From Algivirga pacifica (GTDB lineage: Bacteria > Bacteroidota > Bacteroidia > Cytophagales > Flammeovirgaceae): a DNA stretch of 64,000 nt. The translations under genes and the position numbers were made by a program. The first letter of the stretch is position 1. Each line of letters starts with the position of its first letter. Where the stretch lies: NCBI RefSeq assembly GCF_039543525.1, contig NZ_BAABJX010000022.1:124001-188000 (forward strand). Direction: 5' to 3'. Below, one piece after another: positions 17,762 to 27,074 of this stretch. The notes beneath the pieces are model-generated. The model saw only the letters and a program-made list of their open reading frames with translations, searched no databases and was not told where the DNA came from.

Positions 17762-18121
17762 TTAGTGATTGTCCTGTTCTCTAAAAACCTCTTGTTTGAA
17801 ATAATCGATTACATGAGATTTTAATAATGTCTCTTGTTCTAACATATTGAGGAAGGGAAGCTTCTTTTTCAGTTCCCATATTGGCCAACCATCTTGATCC
17901 ATTCCTTTGAGTTCATAAAAGCCCGCTATACTAAGTACTTTACAGACAGCAATATGCATCAAGTCTTCTTTTTCTTCTTTTGTAAAATGTTGTGGCCCCT
18001 TTCCGAGCTCTTGCACGCCAATTAAGAATAGTACAGTCTTTAAGTCTGGTGTTTTACCAAATAACTCTTGGAGTTGACTACTTAATTGTATCCATTCATA
18101 TTCAATATTTTCTTGCTCCAT
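17762..18121 (-). CDS. Conserved hypothetical protein, co-transcribed with exonuclease III
   Basis: A 119-residue acidic, probably cytosolic protein with no signal peptide or membrane span. I do not recognise the family. It has a central stretch FLIGVQELGKGPQHFTKEEKEDLMHIAVCKVLS (two helices separated by a Gly/Pro turn) and a following GFYELKGMDQDGWPIWELKKKLP. The codon use and composition resemble neighbours and the frame is fully open, so the gene is likely real. It overlaps nothing and sits 18 bases upstream of xth, pointing to one transcript. No catalytic motif is visible. Confidence 0.75.
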   Translation of the reverse strand: MEQENIEYEWIQLSSQLQELFGKTPDLKTVLFLIGVQELGKGPQHFTKEEKEDLMHIAVCKVLSIAGFYELKGMDQDGWPIWELKKKLPFLNMLEQETLLKSHVIDYFKQEVFREQDNH

Positions 18122-18141
18122 TGAATGTATTGATTAAAGAA

Positions 18142-18167
18142 AGGGAGACTACGGTATTAGTCTCCCT
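18142..18167 (-). terminator. Terminator of the AhpD-like gene
   Basis: 10-bp arms AGGGAGACTA / TAGTCTCCCT (18142-18151, 18158-18167) with a 6-base loop, followed on the minus strand by TTCTTT. It lies 57 bases past the stop and separates this gene from the 17762 unit. Confidence 0.65.
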
Positions 18168-18223
18168 ATATATTTTTAAAAGAAATACACTCCTTTTCCA
18201 ATTAGGAAAGGTTATACATAGTG

Positions 18224-18577
18224 CTAGACTTCTGTTTCGTGCTCATCCAGAGCTTCTAAGTAGGCCATAGCTCTACGAAGATGAGGAATCACGATAGTAC
18301 CACCGATTAGGTTGGCAATAGACATCCCCTCTATAATTTGATCGTTGGTAAATCCAACTTCTTTACATTTCTCTAGATGGTATTTTACACAGTCATCACA
18401 TCTCAAAACTAAGGAAGTGGTAAGTCCAATGATCTCCTTAGTCTTTTCATCCAATGTCCCCTCTTTAAATGCAAGGGTATCCAGACTGAAAATTCTTTTG
18501 AGTACTTTGTTATCTGCAGCAAGGACTTTCTCATTCATCTTGCTTCTAAAACTTCTAAATTCTTCTACTTCACTCAT
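18224..18577 (-). CDS. AhpD/carboxymuconolactone decarboxylase family protein
   Basis: A 117-residue CMD-fold protein. The redox motif CxxCxxxH is present (RCDDCVKYH, about residues 64-72), preceded by TKEIIGLTTSLVLR and followed by GFTNDQIIEGMSIANLIGGTIVIPHLRRA, which is the family layout. Members with this CxxC act as thiol peroxidase-type alkylhydroperoxidases; those lacking it are decarboxylases, so an antioxidant role is more likely. It forms a single-gene unit with a TAnnTTTG element 100 bases upstream and a terminator downstream. The exact substrate cannot be read from the sequence. Confidence 0.88.
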   Translation of the reverse strand: MSEVEEFRSFRSKMNEKVLAADNKVLKRIFSLDTLAFKEGTLDEKTKEIIGLTTSLVLRCDDCVKYHLEKCKEVGFTNDQIIEGMSIANLIGGTIVIPHLRRAMAYLEALDEHETEV

Positions 18578-18678
18578 ATTAACACCCAGTTATTACTATT
18601 GACTTCTGACTTCCGATATAGGAAGAAATATTGCACAAAAGAGAGAACTAACTCCCTTAAGGATTGTACTTTAGGTTG

Positions 18679-18686
18679 CAAAGATA
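18679..18686 (-). promoter_or_regulatory. Candidate -7 element of the AhpD-like gene
   Basis: The minus strand reads TATCTTTG, an exact TAnnTTTG match, 102 bases before the start codon. No -33 TTTG at the usual spacing. Confidence 0.35.
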
Positions 18687-18742
18687 GTACATCTCAAAGG
18701 ATTTATTGATAAATAATTTTTCTCCCAAATCCATTTACAGAA

Positions 18743-19441
18743 GTGAATTTTCCTATAAATAACCTGATTCAGGATATGTTGTTTTATTTCTTCCCAGATT
18801 GTTGCCTTTACTGTGGAGAATCTCTTGTTAGACAAGAACAATATATATGTATGATGTGCGAACTAGAGTTGCCAATAACACGTTACCACCTTGTTCCTAG
18901 AGGAAACCTAGTTCATGAAAAATTATCACTACATCGTTTGACGTATGGTTTAGCTTATTGTTTTTTTCATAAGGAAGGGCGTGTACAACAATTGATTCAT
19001 CATTTAAAATATAATCACAAACAAGGGATAGGAAAGTGGATTGCTGACCGTTATGCTGCATTTATGATACAAGAACTAGAAGAGAAGTTTGATATTGTCA
19101 GTATGGTTCCATTACATCCTAAGAAACTAAAAAAAAGAGGTTATAATCAGGTAAAGTTATTTGCAAAGACAATGGCTGATCATCTAGAAGTTACCTTTTT
19201 GCCGGATATTTTGAAGCGAACTCAACATACCGATACACAAACCCGGAAGAATAGAAAAGAACGAGCGGCTAATATGGAGGGGGTATTTCAGGTAGGTACA
19301 ATGACAACACTATTAGATAAGCATATTCTATTAGTCGATGATGTATTGACGACAGGAGCAACATTAAGTGCTTGTCTAACAGCATTGGAAAGTGCTGGTT
19401 GTACGAAAATTAGTGTCTTGGTGATGGCATTGGCAAGATGA
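18743..19441 (+). CDS. ComF family phosphoribosyltransferase-like protein
   Basis: A 232-residue ComF-family protein. An N-terminal zinc-ribbon has two CxxC pairs (CLYC near residues 17-20, CMMC near 33-36), followed by the type I PRTase-like fold. KKRGYNQ is at about residue 131, and the PRPP-binding loop LLVDDVLTTGAT is near 194-205. ComF/GntX proteins are linked to DNA uptake in naturally competent bacteria, but whether this organism takes up DNA cannot be judged here. It is a single gene on the plus strand, divergent from the AhpD-like gene. A 215-base gap separates it from nusB. Start chosen by conserved N-terminal length. Confidence 0.9.
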   Translation: MNFPINNLIQDMLFYFFPDCCLYCGESLVRQEQYICMMCELELPITRYHLVPRGNLVHEKLSLHRLTYGLAYCFFHKEGRVQQLIHHLKYNHKQGIGKWIADRYAAFMIQELEEKFDIVSMVPLHPKKLKKRGYNQVKLFAKTMADHLEVTFLPDILKRTQHTDTQTRKNRKERAANMEGVFQVGTMTTLLDKHILLVDDVLTTGATLSACLTALESAGCTKISVLVMALAR

Positions 19442-19518
19442 AGACAGAATAATAAATAAACTCAAAGGATTATACGGACAAAATGATATGAATTATGTAA
19501 GAATAATGGTGAAATTCA

Positions 19519-19526
19519 TACCTTTG
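19519..19526 (+). promoter_or_regulatory. Candidate nusB operon promoter (-7 element)
   Basis: TACCTTTG matches TAnnTTTG and would start transcription near 19533, giving a leader of about 124 bases before nusB. The leader contains a 12-bp palindrome (ACTCCTAGGAGT, about 19561-19572). The -33 region is not convincing. Confidence 0.45.
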
Positions 19527-19656
19527 CAAAAATTCCCCATTTCATTGGACATTACCATGGACTCCTAGGAGTAGTTGGGGCATTAAACATTTACTCAAAC
19601 GGGGTAAGTGGTATAATTTAAAAATTCTGTCAACCTGATAAAATAGAATACCTAAG

Positions 19657-20841
19657 ATGCTCAACAGAAGGTTATTAAGAGTAAAAGCAATGCAAAGCGT
19701 ATATGCTTACAAGCAAAGTGAGGAGTCAAACTATGAGCTGGCATTGGACGTTATTAGAGAGAAATTTGCGGAGGAGCTTAGCATTGTAGGAAATGAGCAC
19801 AAGGAAGCTTTTGCGGAAAAGGAAAAATTGGCAATTGCTTACTTTGATCATAACTATAAAAAAGGGACGACAGAAGTAATGAATGAACAGCTTGGAGAAG
19901 ATTCTATTAAGGCAGGAGCGCAAGCTGTAAAACGTTATCAGGAGCTTTTGTTGAAAGACTTTGAGTCTTTCAAGATTAAAATGGTCAATGATACAGAAAA
20001 GATTTATGTAAGGTACTTACGTTATTTTAAGTATTTATTTGACTTGGCAGAGCTTTCAAAGAAAGAGCTTGACCTAAAGATTGAGAGAGGCGCTGCTAAC
20101 CTTGAAAAAGAAACCCAATTACACAATTTAATTTATCGCAACGAAGCTATAGCCCTTCTTAAAAAGAATACAGAACTAAAAGAGGAGCTAGAAAGCTATA
20201 AATTGACTGGAGAGGCCGATTGGCAACAATTTAAAGAGTGGTATGTTTTATTAAAGAAAGACAATACATTCTTTGAGAATTTTCAGGGCAAAGAAAAGTC
20301 ATTTGAGAATGATCGTTTGATTCTTCGTTACCTTATCAAAGATTTCTTCTTCAAGAATGAGGCATTAATTTCTGAGTTTGAGCGTCAGGATCTTTTGTGG
20401 GCAGAAAACCGTACAATTATCAGAAGCATGCTATTGAAGACTCTGAAAAGCTTAGAGGAAGGAGTTGATAGTAGTGCTGAAATTTTGTCTATCTCGAGAA
20501 ATTGGGATGAGGACAAAGAGTTCTTCCTTCGTTTGTACGAAAAAACAATTAATGATGAGGAAGAGTATCAGGAAGAGGTGATCAAGCATTCTAAAAAATG
20601 GGCTAGCGATCGTATTGCTAAAGTAGATCAGATTTTGATCAACATGGCAATAGCAGAAATGATGAGTTTCCCGAATATTCCTGTAAAGGTGACAATCAAT
20701 GAGTTTATAGAAATTTCTAAGATCTATTCTACTCCAAAAAGCTGGCAGTTTATCAATGGTATTCTGGATAGTATTTCTAATAGTATGATGAAATCTGGAA
20801 AAATTAGAAAGAGTGGACGAGGATTGATCGATAACCGATAA
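19657..20841 (+). CDS. nusB: Transcription antitermination factor NusB (long Bacteroidota form)
   Basis: NusB binds boxA RNA with NusE (S10) during rRNA antitermination. At 394 residues it is much longer than the roughly 140-residue E. coli protein, as is usual in Bacteroidota. The N-terminal RRLLRVKAMQSVYAY pattern and the C-terminal half (about 300-385; KVDQILINMAIAEM, PVKVTINEFIEISK, FINGILDSI) are the NusB core. The middle about 200 residues are a charged helical insertion. It heads a plus-strand cluster with ytxH-like, DUF1573, yajC, ybbR-like and coaE. The ending GLIDNR is short and basic. Confidence 0.92.
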   Translation: MLNRRLLRVKAMQSVYAYKQSEESNYELALDVIREKFAEELSIVGNEHKEAFAEKEKLAIAYFDHNYKKGTTEVMNEQLGEDSIKAGAQAVKRYQELLLKDFESFKIKMVNDTEKIYVRYLRYFKYLFDLAELSKKELDLKIERGAANLEKETQLHNLIYRNEAIALLKKNTELKEELESYKLTGEADWQQFKEWYVLLKKDNTFFENFQGKEKSFENDRLILRYLIKDFFFKNEALISEFERQDLLWAENRTIIRSMLLKTLKSLEEGVDSSAEILSISRNWDEDKEFFLRLYEKTINDEEEYQEEVIKHSKKWASDRIAKVDQILINMAIAEMMSFPNIPVKVTINEFIEISKIYSTPKSWQFINGILDSISNSMMKSGKIRKSGRGLIDNR

Positions 20842-20994
20842 GTCATTTTGTGTTGCGATGTTTCTAAAAAACGCTCGTTTTATAAGGTTCTAACATTATT
20901 TTTTTGTAGTCTATGGAGGTTTTTATACATTTAAATAGTGCAAATAGCACTTTTATTAGGTGTAACTGAGCAATCATTTTTAAAAAGAAATATT

Positions 20995-21306
20995 ATGAGT
21001 AAGAACACAGGAAATGGTTTTATGACATTTTTGGCAGGTGCTGCTGCAGGTGCATTGTTGGGCGTATTGTATGCTCCGGACAAAGGGAAAAGCACAAGAG
21101 ATAAGCTGACTTACCGTTTGGACAAGTACAAGGAAACATTGGAACAACTAATTGATGATTTGATTCAAGGAAAGCATGAGCACATGTCTGACGCAAAATC
21201 AGAAGGACAACGTGTAATCTCTGATGCGATCAAGCATGCAGAGCAGTTGATGAATGAAGTAGATGAGTTGAAAAACAGAATTTCGGGACCTTCGATTGAT
21301 AATTAA
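20995..21306 (+). CDS. YtxH domain protein
   Basis: A roughly 103-residue YtxH-type protein. From the ATG at 20995 it begins MSKNTGNGFMTFLAGAAAGALLGVLYAPDKG, a glycine/alanine-rich transmembrane hairpin with the family signature LLGVLYAPDKG, followed by KSTRDKL and a long amphipathic helix. An upstream in-frame GTG at 20938 would add 19 unconserved residues, so I prefer the later ATG. YtxH proteins are small, membrane-associated and often stress-related in other bacteria; function here is unknown. It lies between nusB and the DUF1573 lipoprotein on the same strand. Confidence 0.82.
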   Translation: MSKNTGNGFMTFLAGAAAGALLGVLYAPDKGKSTRDKLTYRLDKYKETLEQLIDDLIQGKHEHMSDAKSEGQRVISDAIKHAEQLMNEVDELKNRISGPSIDN

Positions 21307-21351
21307 TTAGTCGAAAGGGATTTTTCAAATATATAAACGATTAACAACATC

Positions 21352-21816
21352 ATGAACATTACGAAAGCCGTCGTTGCCACTATACTTGGGTCCACGCTAT
21401 TGTTTGGATGCTCTTCCAAGCAAGGACAACAACAGGAAGTAGAAAGTGTTACCACTAGGGTTGATCAGTCAAATGAGCAGTTGGCTCAAATGACTTTTGA
21501 AGAAAGAGAATTTGATTTTGGAGAGATCAAGCAAGGTGATGTTGTTGAGCATGTCTTTACGTTCACGAATAGTGGAGAGGTTCCTTTGAAGATTATGAAT
21601 GTGAGAACAACTTGTGGATGTACTGCTCCTGAGTGGCCAAAAGAAGAGATCATGCCAGGTGCATCTGCAGATTTGAAAGTTGTCTTCAATAGCAAAGGAA
21701 AAAGAGGCAACCAGAGTAAAAACATTACAATACAAGCCAACGTACCGAATAGCATTGAGCAGGTACGTATTTTGGCTAACGTATTGACCGAGGAAAAGCA
21801 GGAAGTACCTATGTAA
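21352..21816 (+). CDS. DUF1573 lipoprotein
   Basis: A 154-residue lipoprotein (lipobox LLFGC, Cys20) with one DUF1573 domain. The diagnostic pattern is present: EFDFGEIKQGDVVEHVFTFTN near residues 52-72, then GEVPLKIMNVRTTCGCT, with the TTCGC motif near 88-92, and a C-terminal NSKGKRGNQSKNITI strand. This is an ASH/MSP-like immunoglobulin fold, common in many copies in Bacteroidota, on the periplasmic or outer face. The exact role is unknown. It is positioned between ytxH-like and yajC in the nusB-coaE cluster. Confidence 0.9.
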   Translation: MNITKAVVATILGSTLLFGCSSKQGQQQEVESVTTRVDQSNEQLAQMTFEEREFDFGEIKQGDVVEHVFTFTNSGEVPLKIMNVRTTCGCTAPEWPKEEIMPGASADLKVVFNSKGKRGNQSKNITIQANVPNSIEQVRILANVLTEEKQEVPM

Positions 21817-21900
21817 TTCCCTTTTAATGATTTATAGCAATAGTTGGTGTTTCTAAGAAGCATCAACTATTCTTTTTTGATATAATTTATACGATATAAA

Positions 21901-22224
21901 ATGTTAGCATTGAATATTCTTCTACAGGTGTCTGAACCTTCCGGCAATATTATGCAGTTTGTTGTGATTGGCGGGATGATTTTGGTTTTTTACTTTTTCA
22001 TGATTCGTCCGCAGCAAGCAAAGCAAAAAAAGCAGAAGGAGTTTGTAGAGGGACTGAAAAAAGGTGATAAGGTAGTAACCGTTGGAGGTATGCACGGAAC
22101 TATTGTAGCTGTTGATGGCAATACAGTAGTATTGGATGTAGATAAAGGAACAAAAATTCGTTTTGAGAAATCTTCGGTTTCTTTGGAAACTACTCAAGCA
22201 GCCAAAGGTACTGATAATAACTAA
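21901..22224 (+). CDS. yajC: Preprotein translocase subunit YajC
   Basis: Accessory subunit of the SecDF-YajC complex at the inner membrane, which assists Sec-dependent export. The 107-residue protein has a single N-terminal transmembrane helix (VVIGGMILVFYFFMI, about residues 18-32), then the conserved RPQQAKQKKQKEF stretch and the GDKVVTVGGMHGTIV domain (about 58-72). Length is normal. secD/secF are not nearby. It is followed by a strong terminator, so downstream ybbR-like and coaE may be a separate transcript. Confidence 0.95.
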   Translation: MLALNILLQVSEPSGNIMQFVVIGGMILVFYFFMIRPQQAKQKKQKEFVEGLKKGDKVVTVGGMHGTIVAVDGNTVVLDVDKGTKIRFEKSSVSLETTQAAKGTDNN

Positions 22225-22250
22225 TAAAGGATAACGTCTTTCCTCTATTC

Positions 22251-22286
22251 AATAGCCCTTACTAATCTATAGTAAGGGCTATTTTT
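22251..22286 (+). terminator. Rho-independent terminator after yajC
   Basis: 14-bp perfect arms (AATAGCCCTTACTA, 22251-22264; complement 22270-22283) with a 5-base loop followed by TTT, 27 bases past the stop codon. Confidence 0.85.
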
Positions 22287-22364
22287 GTCCTATAATATTC
22301 CTATTTTAGCTTATTCGTTGATAATATTCATGTTGCTTATCATTGATATTAATTTTATTATTTC

Positions 22365-23390
22365 ATGAGTGAACAGGAGGAAAACCAGTCTACACCAGAA
22401 GAGCAAGAAAGTAAGTCCATTGTACAGGAGTTACACGAAAAGTATATCTCGGAAAATGATCTAATCAAAACAATCCGAGATTGGGACTGGCGTGCTTTGA
22501 CAATATGCGTCATGATTTCGTTTACTTTTTGGATATTTAATGCGCTTAATAATGACCATACCGCTGATCTGAAGGTACCTTTGAGTGTTGCTCATGAGCA
22601 GACTTCGGTAGTAAGCCTGTCTCCTCCTCCAGATCATTTGACAGTGAATGTCTCTGGTAATGGGTGGACTTTGTTGACAAAAACCATAGGGTTGGGTAAT
22701 GATGGATTGAACCTGACTATGGAGGATCCTGTACAAACAAATTTTGTTACTGCAAAGACTCTTTTACCCGAGGTGTCTAATTTACTGAGAGGATTGAAAG
22801 TAAATTACATGTTGGAGGACTCATTATTTTTTGATTATGATGAACTGGTCTCCAAAAAAATAGCAATGGAGGTACAGAAAAAGGACATTCCTTTAGGAGA
22901 AGGATATGAGGTCGTTTCAGAAGTTTCCATCAGTCCCGATACCGTGACATTGACTGGACCTAGATCATATATTAAGTCGCTGCCATCTAGTTGGGCTTTG
23001 AATCTGTTTGAGTTTGAGCCTATTGAACAGCGGTTTGATGAAAACATAGAGATTGATTTACATAATAATCGATACACTTCTGTAGATTATGCTGAGGTGA
23101 ATATCACATTTGATGTATCGTATATATTGGAGGAAGTCGTACCAGCCAAACTACTGTATTATAATTTCTCAAATGAAGTATATCCTATCTTGCCAGAGGA
23201 AGGTGTCAAGGTACAGTACGAAATAAAAGAGTTTGATGTGATAGAAGATATAGACTCTATCAAAGTAGCCGTTTCTTATGACAATATTAATTGGAACGAC
23301 TCTACGGTAGTACTCAAGGTAGTCGAGGAACATAACTTCTTGAGAGTGAATGTCACTCCTAACGTTTTGAATCTTAAGTTTAAGGAATAG
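22365..23390 (+). CDS. YbbR-like (CdaR-type) domain protein
   Basis: A 341-residue protein with one transmembrane segment near residues 46-58 (ICVMISFTFWIFNAL) and a long extracytoplasmic part. YbbR-like beta domains are suggested by KVPLSVAHE near 71-79 and by ISPDTVTLTGPRSYIKSL near 187-204, a pattern typical of YbbR repeats. In Gram-positives YbbR/CdaR regulates the c-di-AMP cyclase CdaA; no cdaA is adjacent here, so that role is only a family inference. It precedes coaE by 13 bases and is very probably co-transcribed with it. Annotation is moderate because the repeats are divergent. Confidence 0.75.
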   Translation: MSEQEENQSTPEEQESKSIVQELHEKYISENDLIKTIRDWDWRALTICVMISFTFWIFNALNNDHTADLKVPLSVAHEQTSVVSLSPPPDHLTVNVSGNGWTLLTKTIGLGNDGLNLTMEDPVQTNFVTAKTLLPEVSNLLRGLKVNYMLEDSLFFDYDELVSKKIAMEVQKKDIPLGEGYEVVSEVSISPDTVTLTGPRSYIKSLPSSWALNLFEFEPIEQRFDENIEIDLHNNRYTSVDYAEVNITFDVSYILEEVVPAKLLYYNFSNEVYPILPEEGVKVQYEIKEFDVIEDIDSIKVAVSYDNINWNDSTVVLKVVEEHNFLRVNVTPNVLNLKFKE

Positions 23391-23403
23391 GATTACTGTA
23401 TTT

Positions 23404-24018
23404 ATGCAATCAAAATTACAAATAGGCATTGCCGGAGGTATAGGAGCAGGTAAAAGTGTCGTATGTAATATTTTTAGAGCACTGGGGGTTCCAGTTTATG
23501 ATGCTGATCAAATGGCAAAGACCATTATGGTAATCGATCAGTCATTGATTATGGCGATTAAGCAGACTTTTGGAGAGGAATCTTACTTTCCGGATGGCAG
23601 TTTAAACAGACAGTATTTAGCCCAACAAGTATTTGCCAAAGGAGAACGAATCAAAGAACTTAATGCTTTGGTACATCCAAGATTGGAAGCTCATTATCAG
23701 CAATGGGCCAACGATGCCTTAAAAGAAGCTCCTTATGTAGTGAAAGAAGCAGCTATACTTTTTCAGAATGGAGGTTATAAACAAATGGATGCTTCTATCT
23801 TGGTGACCTGTCCTGTAGAGAAACGTATCCAACGTGTATTAAAAAGAGATCCTCAACGTTCAGAATCGCAGGTGAGAGAAATTATTGGTAAACAAATGAG
23901 TGAGGAAAGACAAGAAGCGTTAGCAAGTCTCATTGTTCCTAATGATGGCCTACAACCTATTCTACCGACTATATTATATTGGGATGAATGTTTTAGAAAA
24001 GGAATAATGACTCCATAA
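23404..24018 (+). CDS. coaE: Dephospho-CoA kinase
   Basis: Last step of coenzyme A synthesis: phosphorylates the 3'-OH of dephospho-CoA with ATP. The 204-residue protein has a Walker A loop GGIGAGKS at about residues 10-17, the conserved VYDADQMAK (about 31-39), a HPRLEAHY-type segment near 95-102, KEAAILFQNGGY near 116-127, and a typical lid Arg region RVLKRDPQRS near 144-153. Length and motif order match CoaE. It follows ybbR-like by 13 bases. Confidence 0.95.
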   Translation: MQSKLQIGIAGGIGAGKSVVCNIFRALGVPVYDADQMAKTIMVIDQSLIMAIKQTFGEESYFPDGSLNRQYLAQQVFAKGERIKELNALVHPRLEAHYQQWANDALKEAPYVVKEAAILFQNGGYKQMDASILVTCPVEKRIQRVLKRDPQRSESQVREIIGKQMSEERQEALASLIVPNDGLQPILPTILYWDECFRKGIMTP

Positions 24019-24105
24019 GTTACATACATAAGAACTATAGGGTAAGATAGGTTTCCTTAGTTTGGGTAGTATTCATCTATAATTAATGACTATACCCGTT
24101 CTATA

Positions 24106-25347
24106 ATGATAGCCTTACGATTATCTTATTTCAGCTTCTTGGTTTCTTTTCTAGTAACATCATTGACTACATTGAATGCTCAAGATACTCCTAATTTAGA
24201 GCTGGGAGGAGCATTGAGGTTCAATTACAATTTGTCTACATGGAAGGATGGGCAAATAGATCGAGGAGGAGATTTTGGGTATGATATCTTTAGAGTCAAC
24301 GCTAAAGCAGCATACAAGGGTGTAAAATTAAATGCAGAGTATCGTTTGTACTCAGAAGATTTTGGAGGGGGGATGCTTAAAGAGGGATGGGTAGAGTACG
24401 ATTTTGATGAAAAAAATAATATACAAATAGGGCTGACCCAGGTACCCTTTGGTATTACCCAGTATAATTCTCATAACTGGTTTTTCAGTATCAACTATTA
24501 TGTGGGTTTAGAAGACGATCACGATATGGGGATAAAGTATACCCATATGAGTAAAAATTTTGATTTCGCAGTAGCATTCTTTAAGAATGCTGAAGAATAT
24601 CGTTTTGGCTCTTTTTCAGATCATTCAGACAGCAGGTATTCATATGATTTAGCCTCTAAAGATTTGGATGGAGATGGAGTTTTAGATTTCAGGAATAAAG
24701 AGGTTAATCAATTAAATGCTCAATTTCTTTATAAGCGCTCTTTAGGGAGATTTGATCATAAAATTGGAATCTCTTTGCAAGGAGGAGGTGTTTATAACTT
24801 GGATACAAAAGATACTGGTTGGCATTATGCTTTTGCTCCTCATTACGAGATGATTTTTGAGCGTCTAGATCTTATTTTTCAAATTTCTCATTATAAAATT
24901 AGTCCAGAAGCACCAGAAGGCGAACAGGAAAACATTGTAGCGATGACGGCTTATGGGTTTCCTTATTTTGTTACATCAAATGCGACCACCTATACGGTGG
25001 GTATTAGTTATGATTTTCCTATAGACTGGGGGCCAATATCCGGTATTCAGGTTTATAATGATTTTGGATATATGGATAAGTCTTTTGATGACTTTTCTGA
25101 TACATTCATGAATGTAACAGGTGCATTGGTTACAGCGGGAAATGTCTATACATATATAGATTTTGCAACAGGACAGCATATGCCTTGGCTGAATGATGAT
25201 TTTAATAATTCTTTAGCAGAAGGGTCAATAGCGGGAGACCAATGGCAATTAAGGTTTAATATTAACTTTGGCTACTATTTTTCATCTGGGAGTATTTTAT
25301 CAAAAGAGAGTATACGAAGGGAGAAAGAAAAGAGGGACCAAGAGTAA
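24106..25347 (+). CDS. Outer-membrane porin-like beta-barrel protein
   Basis: A 413-residue protein with a signal peptide (cleavage likely after LNAQ near residue 26) and alternating aromatic/polar strands over its whole length, as in porins of the phosphate-selective O/P or related barrel families. The N-terminal LELGGALRFNYNLSTW and the internal IGLTQVPFGITQYNSHNWF are characteristic. A short DLDGDGVLD segment near residue 190 looks like a calcium-binding thrombospondin-type-3 loop. The C-terminal RFNINFGYYFSSG is followed by an unusual charged tail (KESIRREKEKRDQE), so the barrel's last strand is not at the very end. It is a single gene and its substrate is unknown. Confidence 0.75.
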   Translation: MIALRLSYFSFLVSFLVTSLTTLNAQDTPNLELGGALRFNYNLSTWKDGQIDRGGDFGYDIFRVNAKAAYKGVKLNAEYRLYSEDFGGGMLKEGWVEYDFDEKNNIQIGLTQVPFGITQYNSHNWFFSINYYVGLEDDHDMGIKYTHMSKNFDFAVAFFKNAEEYRFGSFSDHSDSRYSYDLASKDLDGDGVLDFRNKEVNQLNAQFLYKRSLGRFDHKIGISLQGGGVYNLDTKDTGWHYAFAPHYEMIFERLDLIFQISHYKISPEAPEGEQENIVAMTAYGFPYFVTSNATTYTVGISYDFPIDWGPISGIQVYNDFGYMDKSFDDFSDTFMNVTGALVTAGNVYTYIDFATGQHMPWLNDDFNNSLAEGSIAGDQWQLRFNINFGYYFSSGSILSKESIRREKEKRDQE

Positions 25348-25489
25348 GGTTAAAGTTGAGTTGAGTTCCCTGTGCAACCTTACAAGTGTAACATTATTCA
25401 ATATTTTTTAATATTCTCTTATAAATCACTTCAAAAATACATAAACTCTCATTAGTTTCGCAGCACGTTTTCCAAACCACTTGCGAACA

Positions 25490-27028
25490 ATGAAAAAAAT
25501 AAAATCAGCGCTAATCTCTGTATTTTACAAGGACAATCTAGAACCGATTGTTAAACTTCTTCACCAACATGGTGTTACAATTTATTCTACTGGAGGTACA
25601 CAGTCTTTTATCGAAGAACAAGGTGTACCAGTAGTCGCAGTAGAGGATTTGACTTCTTACCCTTCCATCCTTGGTGGTCGAGTAAAAACTTTACACCCTA
25701 AGGTGTTTGGCGGTATCTTGAATCGTAGAGATAACGAGACCGATCAGCAACAAATTTCAGAATTTGAAATTCCTGAGATTGACTTGGTGATTGTGGACTT
25801 GTATCCATTTGAGGAGACTGTTGCTTCTGATGCAGAACACCAAGCTATTATCGAGAAGATTGATATTGGAGGTATTTCTTTGATCAGAGCAGCCGCTAAG
25901 AATTACAAAGATGTAACGATCGTTTCTTCCAGAGAGCAATATGCTGATTTGGAAAGAATCCTTCGTGAGAAAGAAGGTTGTACTGAGTTGGCCGACAGAA
26001 AATTGTTTGCGGCAAAAGCATTTGATATCTCATCTCACTACGATACAGCTATCTTCAACTACTTCAATGAAACATTGGAGGAGGAAGAGCATATCGTTAA
26101 TCACAAAGAGAGTATCCGTGAGTCTAAGACATTGCGTTATGGTGAAAACCCTCACCAGAAAGGAATGTTCTTCGGTGACTTGACTGAGCTATTTGATCAG
26201 CTTCATGGAAAAGAATTGTCATATAACAACTTGGTGGATGTTGATGCTGCGGTAGCATTGATTGATGAGTTCCCTGTTGTAGAATCTCCGGCATTTGCAA
26301 TTCTAAAACATACAAATGCATGTGGTGTGGCTACAGGTACTTCATGTAAAGAGGCATATACTACAGCATTGGCTTGTGATCCAGTTTCTGCTTTTGGTGG
26401 TGTATTGGTGACTAACACAAAGGTAGATCTTGCTGCAGCAGAAGAAATTCATAAGTTATTCTGTGAAGTATTGATCGCTCCTGATTTCGATGCAGATGCA
26501 TTGGAGTTATTGAAAGGAAAGAAAAACAGAATCTTGTTGAAGCGTAAAGACATTACTTTACCAAAGTACTTGCACAAGACATTATTGAACGGTGTTGTTG
26601 CTCAGGAGAAAGATCTAGTAACAGAAACTGTTGAAGATCTTAAGACTGTGACTAAGGTAGCACCTACAGAGGAGCAAGTAAGCGCATTGCTTTTTGCGAA
26701 CAAGATCGTGAAACATACTAAATCCAATGCGATTGTATTGGCTAAGGATGGACAACTGTTTGCAAGCGGTGTAGGACAGACATCTAGAGTTGATGCATTG
26801 AAGCAGGCGATCGAAAAAGCAAAATCATTTGGTTTTGATTTGTCGGGTGCTGTGATGGCTTCTGATGCTTTCTTCCCATTCCCTGATTGTGTAGAGCTAG
26901 CAGATAATGAAGGAATCAAAGCAGTAATCCAACCAGGAGGATCTGTAAAGGATGAGCTTTCAATTGAGTATTGTGATAATAACGAGGTGGCGATGGTATT
27001 TACAGGTATCCGTCATTTCAAACACTAA
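25490..27028 (+). CDS. purH: Bifunctional AICAR transformylase / IMP cyclohydrolase
   Basis: Catalyses the last two steps of de novo IMP synthesis. The 512-residue product starts MKKIKSALISVF; an upstream TTG at 25481 is in frame but gives a less conserved N-terminus. The N-terminal MGS-like cyclohydrolase domain includes STGGTQSF and GGRVKTLHPKVFGGIL (about residues 28-73). The AICAR transformylase part carries LRYGENPHQ (about 211-219) and KHTNACGVA (about 273-281), with the late PGGSVKDE segment. Length is typical. It stands alone, with a strong terminator downstream. Confidence 0.97.
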   Translation: MKKIKSALISVFYKDNLEPIVKLLHQHGVTIYSTGGTQSFIEEQGVPVVAVEDLTSYPSILGGRVKTLHPKVFGGILNRRDNETDQQQISEFEIPEIDLVIVDLYPFEETVASDAEHQAIIEKIDIGGISLIRAAAKNYKDVTIVSSREQYADLERILREKEGCTELADRKLFAAKAFDISSHYDTAIFNYFNETLEEEEHIVNHKESIRESKTLRYGENPHQKGMFFGDLTELFDQLHGKELSYNNLVDVDAAVALIDEFPVVESPAFAILKHTNACGVATGTSCKEAYTTALACDPVSAFGGVLVTNTKVDLAAAEEIHKLFCEVLIAPDFDADALELLKGKKNRILLKRKDITLPKYLHKTLLNGVVAQEKDLVTETVEDLKTVTKVAPTEEQVSALLFANKIVKHTKSNAIVLAKDGQLFASGVGQTSRVDALKQAIEKAKSFGFDLSGAVMASDAFFPFPDCVELADNEGIKAVIQPGGSVKDELSIEYCDNNEVAMVFTGIRHFKH

Positions 27029-27074
27029 TAATATAGATAAGTTGCTGGAAAGCTTGCTTTCCAAGCTCTTATTC

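Noticed and set aside
20938..20994. GTG-started extension of the YtxH-like protein
   Set aside because: The extra 19 residues (MQIALLLGVTEQSF...) are not family-like, and the ATG at 20995 gives the normal YtxH start.
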